Shown in pieces: positions 17,972 to 27,239 of a stretch of DNA of 64,000 nucleotides. Source of the DNA: Solibacillus sp. FSL H8-0538 (GTDB lineage Bacteria; Bacillota; Bacilli; Bacillales_A; Planococcaceae); the NCBI RefSeq assembly GCF_038003525.1, contig NZ_JBBOPI010000001.1:3677045-3741044 (forward strand), read 5' to 3'. Position 1 is the first letter of the stretch. Every line of letters starts with the position of its first letter. The notes under the pieces are model-generated. The model saw only the letters and a program-made list of their open reading frames with translations, was not told where the DNA came from and made no database searches. The position numbers and the translations under genes are program-made.

Positions 17972-18574
17972 TTAACCATTCAAAGTGAACACAACGATAC
18001 GTTCATTTTCATTTTTCTCATTTGCCAATTTAACCTCGACTAATCGTTCAAATGCAGTTTCATACTCTAAATACGCCATATATTCATACGCTGGGTAATA
18101 CATAATTAAATGGATTTCACGTGGATATTGTTCATAACTATATAAAATATTGCTCATAACTTGACGGAAAATATGAATGGAAAACGGATTAAAAAAGAAA
18201 AACACATTGTCTCTAGCATTAATCTCATATTTTTCCGCGAGCATATGTAAAAACGTAATTGGTAAATGCTTCTTCTTTGCCTTTTCTAAATAAAGCTCTC
18301 GGTTATTTGCCGCTTCAAAAAAAAACTTCTGGTCCATTTCAATGCCACTCGTCGGAATGTGAAAACGGTAATGCATATAAATTGGAACACGTCCCTTACC
18401 ACAACCTATATCAATGACTCTCGCCTTTTCTGGAAGTTCGTATTGCTCAAACAGTTGCTCTAATCCCTCATAAGGCGTTGGCTCGTAGCGGTGATATTGT
18501 GTGAGCTTCGGAAATCCATGTTGAAATCCTGCTGTATTAATATTTAATAATCTCTCAAATTGTGCCTCGTTCAT
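17972..18574 (-). CDS. SAM-dependent methyltransferase, class I
   Basis: The 200-residue protein has motif I VIDIGCGKGRVPIYM (about 53-67), an acidic SGIEMDQKF motif II and FFFFNPFSIHIF as motif IV. The fold is a Rossmann methyltransferase; the substrate is not evident. The FFNPF motif is seen in small uncharacterised bacterial methyltransferases. GAGGAAT precedes the ATG. It lies alone between a disrupted gene and repeat R1 copy B. Confidence 0.82.
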   Translation of the reverse strand: MNEAQFERLLNINTAGFQHGFPKLTQYHRYEPTPYEGLEQLFEQYELPEKARVIDIGCGKGRVPIYMHYRFHIPTSGIEMDQKFFFEAANNRELYLEKAKKKHLPITFLHMLAEKYEINARDNVFFFFNPFSIHIFRQVMSNILYSYEQYPREIHLIMYYPAYEYMAYLEYETAFERLVEVKLANEKNENERIVVFTLNG

Positions 18575-18708
18575 TAACGTTATTCCTCATTCCTAATATA
18601 TACGTAATTCTCTATGTTTCAGTTTTCTTGCGGGGGCTCAAAACCTTTAGAAACATAGTACCTTATTTGACGTTATTTTCTATTCCTTCTATATTACACG
18701 ATCAAATA

Positions 18709-18807
18709 ACAAAAGCGCTAAAGCGCCTGCTTAGCCTAGACATTGCATTTACTTGTTTAAATGTTATCCACATAGCGAAATTTTATAATTTCCTTAACAA
18801 TAAAAAA
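18709..18807 (+). repeat. Interspersed repeat R1, copy B (internally deleted)
   Basis: It keeps the left AAAAGCGCTAAAGCGCCTGC and the right TAGAC.TTGCATTTACTT to CAATAAAAAA but lacks the central hairpin present in copy C (37550). The join falls in the repeated TTAGCC that bounds the hairpin in copy C, as expected for deletion between short direct repeats. A perfect DnaA box TTATCCACA is at 18764-18772. The A-run joins the next terminator. Confidence 0.85.
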
Positions 18808-18860
18808 GCAGTTAAACACTTCCTCTCTTTTCACAAGAGCGAATTTGTTTACTGCTTTTT
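18803..18860 (-). terminator. Terminator downstream of the sensor kinase gene
   Basis: Arms AAAAAGCAGTTAAACA and TGTTTACTGCTTTTT flank a loop of about 27 nt, with a U-run on the minus strand that coincides with the end of R1 copy B. A further small hairpin (CTTCCTA/TAGGAAG, about 18881-18899) lies between it and the gene. Confidence 0.8.
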
Positions 18861-18930
18861 GAATGAAACCAACATCGCCACTTCCTATCTAGTAGGAAGT
18901 TTACACTTTGTCCCCAGTTGGCATTGCCTT

Positions 18931-20241
18931 TCAGGTAGATAGAGGGATTTTCACCATGGCTGTCGTCTCTAATTCATTTGTTGAATCAATTGAGATTGTT
19001 CCATTATATTCATTTACTACTTCCTTCACAATAAATAATCCTTGCCCTCTTAATTTACCTTGTTCTGTTTTTTTTGTTGAATACCCTTTTTTAAAAACAT
19101 GTTCATTTTCTATAATCTTAGGTCCTGTATTCGTAATCTTAAATACATACTGCGTATCAAATGTTTTACAATCAATCGTTATTTTACGTTCATTCTCAGG
19201 TAATTCTATTGCTGCATCAATGGCATTATCAATTAAATTCGATAATATTTTTATTAAATCTGTTGTTTTTATTTTATCGAAAGCATTACGAGAAATTGTA
19301 ACATCCATATCAATATTATGATTTTGTGCAGCAAGTTTCTTTGTTTGCAATAATATAGAAAGACCAGGATGATCTATATTTAATTTTAGAGATTCGATCG
19401 CCTGAACTTCTTTAGACAAAGACGATAAGTATTGTTGTGCCTGCTCAGCTTCCCCTAATTGAAGAAGTCCGTGTACCACTTGAATATGATTCGTGAAATC
19501 ATGTCTTAAAGAGGATACAGAGGTGATTAATGTTTTAATTTCTGCTTGATATGTATCTTCTGTTACCCCTACCTCCTTTGTCACTTCTTTTTGATACCAC
19601 CTTTGTAAAAATAAAAAGGAGCCTATTACGACCAAAATAAATACACCATTAAAGACAAAGATAAAAAGATTATCCTCCAGTATTTTCCCTTTGATATCAT
19701 TAAGTTTAGCGGCACCAATATCGATGCCAAGGTAGGCGATTACCTTTCCTGCGTCATCCTTTATGGGTGCTCCAACAGAAAGATAGGCACCATAAAGGGA
19801 ATCATCTATTACACCTGTGACATATGTATTTCCTTCATAGGCTTGTTTGACCTGCTTTTCGGGTACTGTACAAATCTCTCCAATGCCAAAATCCTTTGTT
19901 ACTTCCTTGGGTAATCCGATTATCATTGCCTTCGATACCTTTGGATTATCAATTTGCAATGTATACACAAATAACGCGCCCTGCTTTTCTCTGGCATCAT
20001 TTAAATAGCTTCTTATTGCCCAATAATATTCATTTTTCACGGGGTCCTTTAAAAATTTTTGATAGGTTTCTATATCAATGGATGACGCAATGGATATTGC
20101 GGCGTCAAGACTTTGGTTTGCGATAGACTCTTCAACCGTCTTTTTCATCTTCACATAAGAAGTAAAGATATTTAAACTTGTAAACAACAATAATAAGAAA
20201 GTAGATAATACTAAAATTAGTTTTATTTTACGATTTTTCAT
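18931..20241 (-). CDS. Orphan sensor histidine kinase, SpoOB/CitA-like
   Basis: The protein is about 436 residues. One membrane segment (about 8-28), an extracytoplasmic sensing domain with an ALFVYTLQ...AYLGIDIG cache-like pattern, and a second membrane segment (about 195-215) precede the kinase. The H-box is SLRHDFTNHIQVVHGL (dimerising SpoOB/HPK7-10 type), the N-box NLIDNAIDAAIE and the G-box GQGLFIVKEVV. GAGGAAG supports the ATG at 20241; an earlier ATG 17 codons upstream lacks a site. No response regulator is adjacent on either side. Phospho-signalling partner and ligand are unknown. Confidence 0.85.
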   Translation of the reverse strand: MKNRKIKLILVLSTFLLLLFTSLNIFTSYVKMKKTVEESIANQSLDAAISIASSIDIETYQKFLKDPVKNEYYWAIRSYLNDAREKQGALFVYTLQIDNPKVSKAMIIGLPKEVTKDFGIGEICTVPEKQVKQAYEGNTYVTGVIDDSLYGAYLSVGAPIKDDAGKVIAYLGIDIGAAKLNDIKGKILEDNLFIFVFNGVFILVVIGSFLFLQRWYQKEVTKEVGVTEDTYQAEIKTLITSVSSLRHDFTNHIQVVHGLLQLGEAEQAQQYLSSLSKEVQAIESLKLNIDHPGLSILLQTKKLAAQNHNIDMDVTISRNAFDKIKTTDLIKILSNLIDNAIDAAIELPENERKITIDCKTFDTQYVFKITNTGPKIIENEHVFKKGYSTKKTEQGKLRGQGLFIVKEVVNEYNGTISIDSTNELETTAMVKIPLST

Positions 20242-20346
20242 AGAAACGGATACTTCCTCAACTTTTCTAATTGAACAGATAGCTAACGGCATAGATTATT
20301 GGGATTTTATACACAATATTTATTTACTTATAAAAATTATCTATCC

Positions 20347-20369
20347 AACTATAGTATTATACTATAGTT
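20347..20369. promoter_or_regulatory. Perfect 23-bp palindrome upstream of the sensor kinase
   Basis: Arms AACTATAGTAT and ATACTATAGTT flank a single central T. It lies about 105 bases upstream of the kinase start. It resembles a dimeric repressor operator; no terminator U-run follows. The regulator is unknown. Confidence 0.6.
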
Positions 20370-20535
20370 AATTCTAAAAATTCCTTCTATTATTTTATAT
20401 ATCATACTTTTTTGAAGACATGAACTGTATGACCACGCAATCCTTATGGTGACGATAATCTTTAAATACTGAAATAGAAAACAATACAAAAAGAGAATAG
20501 TATTATCGCTGCCCCATACCTTATACTACCTTAAA

Positions 20536-20583
20536 AACCGCTATAACCCCAATACGGTACTCTGTATTAGGGTTATTGCGGTT
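20536..20583 (-). terminator. Terminator-like long hairpin without an assigned gene
   Basis: Arms AACCGCTATAACCCCAATAC and GTATTAGGGTTATTGCGGTT pair with few mismatches. On the minus strand UUUUUAAGG follows. It lies beyond the terminator of the 92-aa gene, so it may be a second terminator or a remnant. Confidence 0.55.
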
Positions 20584-20681
20584 TACGCTTTAAATTGATG
20601 CCTTCAGCACAACGCGCACTTAACTTTAAGCATGAGTGAAGAGACCGAACATTTTATGACAGGCAAAAAATACTGAAATAA

Positions 20682-20717
20682 AATCCCCCTTACACTTTGA
20701 GAAACGTGCGGGGGATT
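20682..20717 (-). terminator. Rho-independent terminator of the 92-aa gene
   Basis: Arms AATCCCCC and GGGGGATT with a loop of about 20 nt; UUUUAUUU follows on the minus strand. Confidence 0.82.
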
Positions 20718-20726
20718 GACTCACTA

Positions 20727-21005
20727 TTACCGATCTTCCACAATCTCTTCCACTTCGTTCAATTGATGCTTTACCTGCTCTAACAGCTCCTTATTTTGCT
20801 GGACTGTATCCATATGCTCATTATGTTGTTCTGCATTAAATAGCGCATTTTCCGCATGAGATATTGAATTGAAAGCATGCTCAACCGCTATCTCCTGTGG
20901 GTGTGACATCGCTTGCTTCACTGCACGATTTGCCTTTTGGACAGAGTTGCTCAACAAAGTGCTTGGATGATCCTGTTTCCAACTTGTATGTGAGTGCTTA
21001 GCCAA
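20727..21005 (-). CDS. Hypothetical 92-aa hydrophilic helical protein
   Basis: I do not recognise the family. The protein is hydrophilic, rich in His, Gln, Asn and Glu, and its second half (about 45-92, SISHAENALFNAEQHN to EEIVEDR) has heptad-like spacing suggesting a coiled coil. The start is a TTG with AAGGAAG 8 bases upstream. It has its own terminator, and a 24-bp perfect palindrome lies 22 bases upstream of the start, so it is probably a regulated single gene. Confidence 0.68.
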   Translation of the reverse strand: MAKHSHTSWKQDHPSTLLSNSVQKANRAVKQAMSHPQEIAVEHAFNSISHAENALFNAEQHNEHMDTVQQNKELLEQVKHQLNEVEEIVEDR

Positions 21006-21026
21006 TTATGCATCTTCCTTTCCAGC

Positions 21027-21050
21027 TCATTAGATAATGTTATCTAATGA
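21027..21050. promoter_or_regulatory. Perfect 24-bp palindrome upstream of the 92-aa gene
   Basis: Arms TCATTAGATAA and TTATCTAATGA flank a 2-bp centre. It lies just upstream of the ribosome site and could be an operator or a 5'-UTR hairpin. Confidence 0.6.
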
Positions 21051-21442
21051 ATAGTATTGTAAAACATTCAGGAAAATATGCATGGATTGGAGCAAACGAA
21101 TATTTCTTATACATCATAAGAAGTATATTCTTATACATAACTTTACTTCCGGCGAGCAATACTAGCTACAACCACTGATACATCAACTTAATGAATAGTC
21201 AGATGAAAAACCCAAACCACGAGTAATTTATGCATAGGTAGCAGTTATCACTTTAAAAGAATCTTCACCAATTCAGAAATAGGCCCTGGTTGATTTTTCA
21301 TGTTCAACCAGAGCTTATAAACACATTCCTCAAGTATTTGGTGAAAGACTTCACTTATTAATAATATGGCGTTCCATAATAATGCTAAATAAAGTTTTTA
21401 CGGCTTTACTTTGAATAATTGTGTGGCTTGCCTGGCACCTCT
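21051..21442. other. Gene-free stretch with one hairpin
   Basis: I see no credible gene. An inverted repeat CTGGTTGA/TTCAACCAG (about 21287-21311) lacks a clear U-run. The sequence may be decayed intergenic material. Confidence 0.4.
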
Positions 21443-22321
21443 TCAATGCATTATTTTTATGAGCTTAAATAGCTTCAATATACTTTCTGGGAACGTGCGA
21501 TCCTTCATTGTGCTTAAGTATACATTGCGATTTAAAAACTCACTATGCACTGGGCGTGTTAGTAAGCACTCTGATAAATGCTGCGTGACATAGTGTTGTG
21601 GTAGGATGGCAATTCCTAACCCTTCCTCTACTAATACTTTTATCATTTCAAATCGTTCTATTTTATATTGAATATGCGGTGTGACATTTTCCTGTTCAAA
21701 TGCTTTTAATATTTGTGCACTCGTTTGAAATTCTGGCATTCCAATTATTAATGCTTCTTCAGTAAAGTCTACTAGCGTTATTATTTCCTTCGTGGAAAAT
21801 GGATGATCTTTTTTTATTAATACGACGTACGGTTCGTTATACAATAATTCACTTTTTATTTCAGTATCAACAATATGTTGGTTAGTAATTACTCCATGCA
21901 CTGTTAAACCTAACAACGCCTGGCGCACGGTTTGGTTATAGAGTGTATCAATTAGTGTAATTCGATTATGTGGGTATTGTTTTTGATAGGCAATGATTAC
22001 TTGTGAAAACCAGTAATTTGCTGATTCAATCATGCCTAATCGAATTTCTAAATGCTCTCCTTTAGCTAACTCTTTTAGCTCCGTATCCATTACTTCAAAT
22101 TGAGCAATTAAACCTTTCGATCGTTCATAAAATTGCTGACCTAATTCTGTTAATTGAAATTGTTTCGTTGTTCGTTCTATTAACGGTGCACCAATTTCTC
22201 GTTCCAAATTTTTTATCGTATTGCTTAACGAAGGCTGTGAAATATGTAACACTTTTGCGGCCCTTGAAAAACTTTGATATTTTACCGTCGCAACGAAATA
22301 ATACATTTTTCTTAAATCCAT
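21443..22321 (-). CDS. LysR-family transcription regulator, divergent from hutG-gltS
   Basis: The 292-residue protein has an N-terminal winged helix with SFSRAAKVLHISQPSLSNTI (about 17-36) and LEREIGAPLIERTT, then a co-inducer domain (about 90-290) with ELLYNEPYVVLIKKDHPFS and EEGLGIAILP. It is transcribed away from hutG-gltS with a shared 120-bp upstream region containing a palindrome (22337-22351), the usual arrangement for a LysR activator of the divergent genes. The inducer is unknown; glutamate or formimidoylglutamate are plausible guesses. Confidence 0.9.
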   Translation of the reverse strand: MDLRKMYYFVATVKYQSFSRAAKVLHISQPSLSNTIKNLEREIGAPLIERTTKQFQLTELGQQFYERSKGLIAQFEVMDTELKELAKGEHLEIRLGMIESANYWFSQVIIAYQKQYPHNRITLIDTLYNQTVRQALLGLTVHGVITNQHIVDTEIKSELLYNEPYVVLIKKDHPFSTKEIITLVDFTEEALIIGMPEFQTSAQILKAFEQENVTPHIQYKIERFEMIKVLVEEGLGIAILPQHYVTQHLSECLLTRPVHSEFLNRNVYLSTMKDRTFPESILKLFKLIKIMH

Positions 22322-22336
22322 GTTGCCACCTCATTT

Positions 22337-22351
22337 ATAGTTTTAAACTAT
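22337..22351. promoter_or_regulatory. LysR-type operator candidate
   Basis: ATAGTTT-T-AAACTAT is a perfect 15-bp interrupted palindrome with the T-N11-A outline of LysR sites. It is 16 bases upstream of the lysR start and 22 bases before the hutG -35, suited to activate one and repress the other. Confidence 0.65.
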
Positions 22352-22372
22352 TATAAGATAAAAAATTAGTAT

Positions 22373-22401
22373 TTGTTATTATAAATGTTTAAAAATATAA
22401 T
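22373..22401 (+). promoter_or_regulatory. Candidate promoter of hutG-gltS
   Basis: TTGTTA (-35) and TATAAT (consensus -10) with 17-bp spacing, 40 bases before the hutG start. Confidence 0.6.
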
Positions 22402-22440
22402 GAAAATATAAATTTTTCAGTCTTCAGGAAGGTGAATACT

Positions 22441-23370
22441 ATGTATAAAAAAACAGATTCAGCAGTTTGGCAAGGTCGCACCGATCATGAAACGGATCAC
22501 GCTTACTTTCGATATCATCAAATTGTTCAATTGGCAACGACAGCTAAACAAGGATCAATTGGATTAATAGGCTTTGTTTGCGATGAAGGTGTACGCCGTA
22601 ACAATGGTCGTGTTGGTGCAAAAGACGCTCCTTTAGCCTTACGTAAGCAGTTAGCACCGTTGCCTTGGCGTAATCCTGTTCATGAAAATTCGCTAATTGA
22701 TTTAGGGGATATCATTTGTGAAGGTCATGAATTAGAGCGTGCTCAACAGGAACTAGGGGATAAAGTTTCCGATATTTTAACAAACGGAAAGGCCATTGTA
22801 CTTGGGGGCGGGCATGAAACATTATACGGACAATATTTGGGGGTGCGAAAAGCAGCGGGTCCGGACGCTTCAATTGGATTGCTAAATATTGATGCGCACT
22901 TTGATATGCGTTCGTATGACAAACAAACTTCATCCGGTACAATGTTTAAACAAATTTTAGACGACGATCCCAATGCACACTATTTCGTATGTGGCATCCA
23001 ACAATATGGAAATACGACCGCATTATTCGATACAGCCGATCAATATGATGTGCAATACTTTTTAGATGAAGAATTGGATTCATTATTGTTCACTACAGAA
23101 TTAAATGACTTTATGGATGCACATGATGTTTTACTCGTTACGCTTTGTATGGATGTTTTAAATGCGGCTGAAGCACCTGGTGTCAGTGCGCCTTCACCAT
23201 TTGGTCTATCCGCTTTAAAGGTTCGTGACATTTTACGCCAAATGGTTTCACACAAAAAAACAGTAAGCTTCAGCATTTGTGAAGTCAACCCGTTACTTGA
23301 TGTAAATAACCGAACAGCAAAATTAGGGGCTTACTTTATAAATGAAGTAATTATGAATAGTTTCGAATAA
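22441..23370 (+). CDS. hutG: Formimidoylglutamase (HutG-like ureohydrolase)
   Basis: The protein is about 309 residues. Ureohydrolase metal motifs are visible: GGGHETLYG, NIDAHFDMR, then LCMDVLNAAEAPGVSAPSPF. The APGVSAP element marks formimidoylglutamase, which yields glutamate and formamide in histidine breakdown. In the third motif the usual DxD is CMD, so the first metal Asp position reads Cys; this may be a subfamily trait. AGGAAGG picks the ATG at 22441 over a GTG three codons earlier. gltS follows 17 bases later; other hut genes are absent here. Confidence 0.85.
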   Translation: MYKKTDSAVWQGRTDHETDHAYFRYHQIVQLATTAKQGSIGLIGFVCDEGVRRNNGRVGAKDAPLALRKQLAPLPWRNPVHENSLIDLGDIICEGHELERAQQELGDKVSDILTNGKAIVLGGGHETLYGQYLGVRKAAGPDASIGLLNIDAHFDMRSYDKQTSSGTMFKQILDDDPNAHYFVCGIQQYGNTTALFDTADQYDVQYFLDEELDSLLFTTELNDFMDAHDVLLVTLCMDVLNAAEAPGVSAPSPFGLSALKVRDILRQMVSHKKTVSFSICEVNPLLDVNNRTAKLGAYFINEVIMNSFE

Positions 23371-23387
23371 ACAAAGGGGGAATTTGT

Positions 23388-24566
23388 ATGGCATTAAATC
23401 AAATTACAACGCTATGCCTAGCAGTTACATTATTTTTAATCGGCTCATTTTTAGTTAAAAGGATTGGTTTTTTAGATCGATTTTGTATTCCAGCACCTGT
23501 AGTTGGGGGCTTACTATTCGCTATTTTAGCAACGGTTTTAAAAAGTTTCGACATTCTTGAAATTACATTGGACACTTCACTGCAATCCATTTTTATGGTC
23601 ACGTTCTTTACAACAATTGGACTTGGTGCAAGTTTCAAACTTGTTAAATTAGGTGGAAAACTGCTAGTAATATATTGGTTAGCTTGTGGGTTTTTAGCCC
23701 TAATGCAAAATGTGATTGGTGTTTCATTGGCAAAATTAATGGACATCCACCCATTAATCGGGGTGATGGCTGGGGCTGTTTCCATGGAAGGTGGACATGG
23801 TTCCGCTGCTGCTTACGGGGAAACGATTGAAGGTTTAGGCGTAACTTCTGCTATTTCAATCGGAATGGCTGCAGCTACTTGTGGATTAATCGCTGGAGGA
23901 CTTGTTGGAGGTCCAGTTATACAATACTTAATTCGAAAATTCAACTTAAAGCCATCTTCTGAAGAAACAGAAGAATACGTTGAAAAAGCACAACATCCAA
24001 TTACCGAAAAATCATTCATGTTACAAGTGTTCTTAATCACATTTAGTATGGCTGCTGGTACTTACGTTGGAGAATGGTTCTCTACTATGACAGGATTCGT
24101 ATTACCAGGTTATGTAGGTGCCATGTTCGTAGCTGTCTTCGTTCGTAATATCGTTGATCGCTTTAACCCTGATTTAATTAACATGAAAGAAATCAACTTA
24201 ATTGGTGATATTTCTCTTGGTATTTTCTTATCAATGGCATTAATGAGCATTAAATTATGGGAAGTTGCAGACTTAGCGTTACCATTATTTATCATCGTTT
24301 TAGCTCAAGTCATCTTCATCGTATTATTCGCCGTGTTCGTTCTTTTCCGCTTACTAGGCAAAAACTACGATGCAGCAATTATGGTGTCTGGTTTCCTTGG
24401 TCACGGTCTTGGTGCAACCCCAAATGCAATGGCTAACATGTCAGCTGTCGTTTCTAAATTCGGCCCATCACGTAAAGCATTCCTCATCGTACCAATCGTA
24501 GGAGCCTTCTTAATCGACGTGTTCGGCATGCCAATTATTATTACAACAATTAATATGTTTAAATAA
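23388..24566 (+). CDS. gltS: Sodium/glutamate symporter GltS
   Basis: The 392-residue membrane protein has about ten hydrophobic segments. Two symmetry-related signature regions are visible: MAGAVSMEGGHGSAAAYG in the N half and SGFLGHGLGATPNAMANM in the C half, both hallmarks of GltS. It moves glutamate with Na+. With HutG upstream it would handle glutamate made or used around histidine degradation. AAAGGGGG precedes the ATG. A strong terminator follows. Confidence 0.95.
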   Translation: MALNQITTLCLAVTLFLIGSFLVKRIGFLDRFCIPAPVVGGLLFAILATVLKSFDILEITLDTSLQSIFMVTFFTTIGLGASFKLVKLGGKLLVIYWLACGFLALMQNVIGVSLAKLMDIHPLIGVMAGAVSMEGGHGSAAAYGETIEGLGVTSAISIGMAAATCGLIAGGLVGGPVIQYLIRKFNLKPSSEETEEYVEKAQHPITEKSFMLQVFLITFSMAAGTYVGEWFSTMTGFVLPGYVGAMFVAVFVRNIVDRFNPDLINMKEINLIGDISLGIFLSMALMSIKLWEVADLALPLFIIVLAQVIFIVLFAVFVLFRLLGKNYDAAIMVSGFLGHGLGATPNAMANMSAVVSKFGPSRKAFLIVPIVGAFLIDVFGMPIIITTINMFK

Positions 24567-24590
24567 ACGTGCCTGGCACTGACACAATTC

Positions 24591-24632
24591 AAAAAGCACA
24601 AACCCTTGCATTCCATGGGTTTGTGCTTTTTT
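24591..24632 (+). terminator. Rho-independent terminator of hutG-gltS
   Basis: Arms AAAAGCACAAACCC and GGGTTTGTGCTTTTT with an 11-nt loop; T-run at 24627-24632. Confidence 0.92.
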
Positions 24633-24663
24633 ATTTAGTAAATTAAGTGCGTGCCTGTAACAA

Positions 24664-24795
24664 TTACTTCACAATCGTTACTAACATCGCCAACCCAACA
24701 AGCGGAATACTAACTATTAGAAAAAACAATCTACTTATGGTACGGTTCTCCAAAACCAGCCAACTAGCGATTTTTATTTCAACCTCACAAATCAC
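24664..24795 (-). pseudogene. Possible remnant of a small membrane protein overlapping the att-like site
   Basis: A 43-codon minus-strand frame ends RLFFLIVSIPLVGLAMLVTI, a plausible membrane helix. Upstream, a GAGGAGAG-type site and ATG lie in another frame that stops after ten codons, suggesting a frameshifted small gene. It overlaps the att-like sequence 24731-24751 in a different frame from rlmH. It may also be chance. Confidence 0.3.
24731..24751 (-). repeat. att-like copy of the rlmH 3' end (copy 3)
   Basis: On the minus strand it matches the last codons and stop of rlmH (29538-29558) at 19 of 21 bases and reads Gly-Glu-Pro-Tyr-His-Lys-stop. Same orientation as rlmH. No rlmH body is attached, so this is a partial duplicate of the rlmH end. 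Confidence 0.7.
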
Positions 24796-24977
24796 TACGA
24801 ATTGAAAAGATCTCGACTTACTACCATATATTCTCTCCTCAAAACCTCACTCAACAAAATCAATCATTTCTCTAAAGTTGTTTGAGGGACTGGCATCAAA
24901 ATAATAAAACGATTGTAGATTAACCTAACGTCCATTACACTAAAGCTGATGCTTCAACAAATTACAGGGGGATGGCA

Positions 24978-27092
24978 ATGAAGAGTCTATTCAAACCAGG
25001 GATATTTATTTTAGACAAATTAACATTCAGTAAAAAATTCATGTTGCTATTTATCGTAGTCATATTAACGTTTAGTTACCTATTGTTAGACATTGTCCAG
25101 CAAACGAATGAGCGAATTCACACTGTCGAAAAAGAATTAACAGGGGTCGACCTAATTGAAGACGTTTACCCCGTATTAAAATTCACACAACAACACCGCG
25201 GCCTTACTGTGAACTTAGTCAGTGGAGATGCAACTGCCGCTTCTAAACGAGAAGAAGCAGGTAAAAATGTAAATGACTCTTTCGAAGCATTACAAAAAAA
25301 TATCAAAAATTATCCATCTTATTCTGATATTCAAGCGGACATCAACGCTGTGAATGAAAATTGGAAGGAGGTCCAAACCTCTTCAGCTAACGGAACTGCA
25401 GCGGAGGCCATTTCATTACATAGTAATTTAATTATCCAAATGTTAGATTTAATAAAGTTTATTGCAGAAGACACACAGCTTTCTTTAGATCCAGATTCAA
25501 CTAAACATCATTTAAACAACTTGTTAACTGAAACATTACCTCCCATTACAGAAAATATGGGGAAAGCGCGTGCGACAGGTGTTGGGGTTGCGACCAAAAA
25601 AGAACTATCAGACGAAAATCGTTACCAGTTGTTATTTTTAATGCAAACGATGCAGAGCTACGTAGACGCATCCTTCGATAATTATGAAACGATTTTCAAA
25701 ACAGATCCGTCTTTAAAAAATCGTTTAGAAACACAAGCAAATGAATCATTAAAAAGTACTGAAGATATTTTAGCAGTCATAAATACAGAATTATTGAATA
25801 CTACAATGATTACAATCGTACCTGCTGATTATTTTGATGCAACGACTGCTGCAATTAATTCGATTTTCGAATTAATTGCTTTCCAAAAGAATGAGTTGCA
25901 AGACCGTTTAGAAAACGACTTAGCATCCTATGAGTCAAAACGTGCAATTACATTAGCTGTAATTGCAGTCATTGTATTCATTTTATTGTATGCTTTACTT
26001 TCATTCTATTTCAGCATTCAAACTCAAGTGAAATCCATTCAGCACGTTGCAAAACAACTAGCTACAGGGGATTTAACAGAACGTATCGCTATTACATCAA
26101 AAGATGAATTTGCATCTATTTCTACATCATTAAATGAAATGATTGAAGAAATTAAGCGGGTCATTACAAATAGTAAAACAACAGCTGAGTCTGTTGATTA
26201 TTCAAGTAAAGATTTATTTGCTGTCACAGAAGAAACAACGAAAGCAACGAATCATATTTCTGAATCAGTGGAAAAAGTATCAGAAATTATTGAAGAACAA
26301 CTGACTCAAGCGAAGAAAAATGTACAATTAATGGATGATGCGGCTCAGCAATTAGATATGATTGCACAAGCACATGTGCACGTGTTAGATGCTTCAGATG
26401 CGACACTACGCGAAGTAGAAGACGGCAATCACAACTTCGATAACTTAACGAAACAAATGAATATTATTACACAATCCGTAACCACTACTTCAGACGTAAT
26501 CCATCAATTAAACGAGCGTTCAAAAGAAATTGGTACGATTCTAGATGCGATTGTTACCATCGCAGAACAAACAAACTTATTAAGCTTGAATGCCGCAATT
26601 GAAGCTGCACGCGCTGGTGAACATGGGAAAGGCTTTGCCGTCGTAGCCAATGAAGTACGGAAATTAGCCGATGAATCATCTCGTTTTACTGAACAAATTC
26701 GTCATATTGTTCAAGGAATTCAACAAGATACAACGAATTCGGTAACCGCTATGCAAAATGTCTCGAATGAAACTGTAGCTGGCACAAAGTTAATTCATAC
26801 AACAAAAGATTCTTTAACACGTATTTTTGAACAAACAAAAGACGTTTCAGAAGAAATTCATTCCGTTATCAAATCGGTTGAAACCGTAGCCAAAGAAATG
26901 AGGCTATTAGATGATTCCATTCATATAGAAGCGGACCAAGCAGAAATATCTGAGGACAATATTCAAATGATTGTGGCAGCTACAGAACAACAGCTTGCCT
27001 CCATGGAGGAAGTAACTGCTTCCGCTCATATGCTTAGTGACAAAGCATTACAATTAAAAGAGACAATGGAAAATTTCAAAACGGATTTATGA
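24978..27092 (+). CDS. Methyl-accepting chemotaxis protein with large extracytoplasmic domain
   Basis: The protein is about 704 residues. One membrane segment near residues 20-40 and a second near 320-345 enclose a helical sensory domain of about 280 residues with [16 protein letters not shown], resembling NIT-type nitrate/nitrite sensing regions (tentative). A HAMP domain ([14 protein letters not shown]) and a chemoreceptor tip [20 protein letters not shown] follow. AGGGGG 6 bases upstream favours the ATG at 24978. The gene lies between two att-like copies of the rlmH end, suggesting it may be part of an inserted segment. Confidence 0.9.
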   Translation: MKSLFKPGIFILDKLTFSKKFMLLFIVVILTFSYLLLDIVQQTNERIHTVEKELTGVDLIEDVYPVLKFTQQHRGLTVNLVSGDATAASKREEAGKNVNDSFEALQKNIKNYPSYSDIQADINAVNENWKEVQTSSANGTAAEAISLHSNLIIQMLDLIKFIAEDTQLSLDPDSTKHHLNNLLTETLPPITENMGKARATGVGVATKKELSDENRYQLLFLMQTMQSYVDASFDNYETIFKTDPSLKNRLETQANESLKSTEDILAVINTELLNTTMITIVPADYFDATTAAINSIFELIAFQKNELQDRLENDLASYESKRAITLAVIAVIVFILLYALLSFYFSIQTQVKSIQHVAKQLATGDLTERIAITSKDEFASISTSLNEMIEEIKRVITNSKTTAESVDYSSKDLFAVTEETTKATNHISESVEKVSEIIEEQLTQAKKNVQLMDDAAQQLDMIAQAHVHVLDASDATLREVEDGNHNFDNLTKQMNIITQSVTTTSDVIHQLNERSKEIGTILDAIVTIAEQTNLLSLNAAIEAARAGEHGKGFAVVANEVRKLADESSRFTEQIRHIVQGIQQDTTNSVTAMQNVSNETVAGTKLIHTTKDSLTRIFEQTKDVSEEIHSVIKSVETVAKEMRLLDDSIHIEADQAEISEDNIQMIVAATEQQLASMEEVTASAHMLSDKALQLKETMENFKTDL

Positions 27093-27136
27093 ACAGTTAA
27101 AGTTGTGCGAAAAATTGATTGTTTAATTAATAGGGA

Positions 27137-27173
27137 AAAGCCATTCGGTCAAATGACAACCGAATGGCTTTTT
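27137..27173 (+). terminator. Rho-independent terminator of the chemoreceptor gene
   Basis: Arms AAAGCCATTCGGT and ACCGAATGGCTTT with a T-run after. Confidence 0.92.
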
Positions 27174-27218
27174 CTTATCTGTTGTTTGAGTGACGGGCAC
27201 CAACACTAAAAAACTCAC

Positions 27219-27239
27219 TTACATATGGTAAGGTTCTCC
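27219..27239 (-). repeat. att-like copy of the rlmH 3' end (copy 2)
   Basis: On the minus strand it matches the rlmH end at 18 of 21 bases and reads Gly-Glu-Pro-Tyr-His-Met-stop. The match extends further on the stop side (CTCAYTTA, 22 of 26 overall). Same orientation as rlmH, 2.3 kb from it. Confidence 0.68.

Noticed and set aside
24567..24580. GTGCCTGGCAC motif after gltS, with similar words near 21.43 kb and 24.65 kb
   Set aside because: Short and partly palindromic; similar words appear to be common in Bacillales genomes, and I cannot show enrichment from one window.
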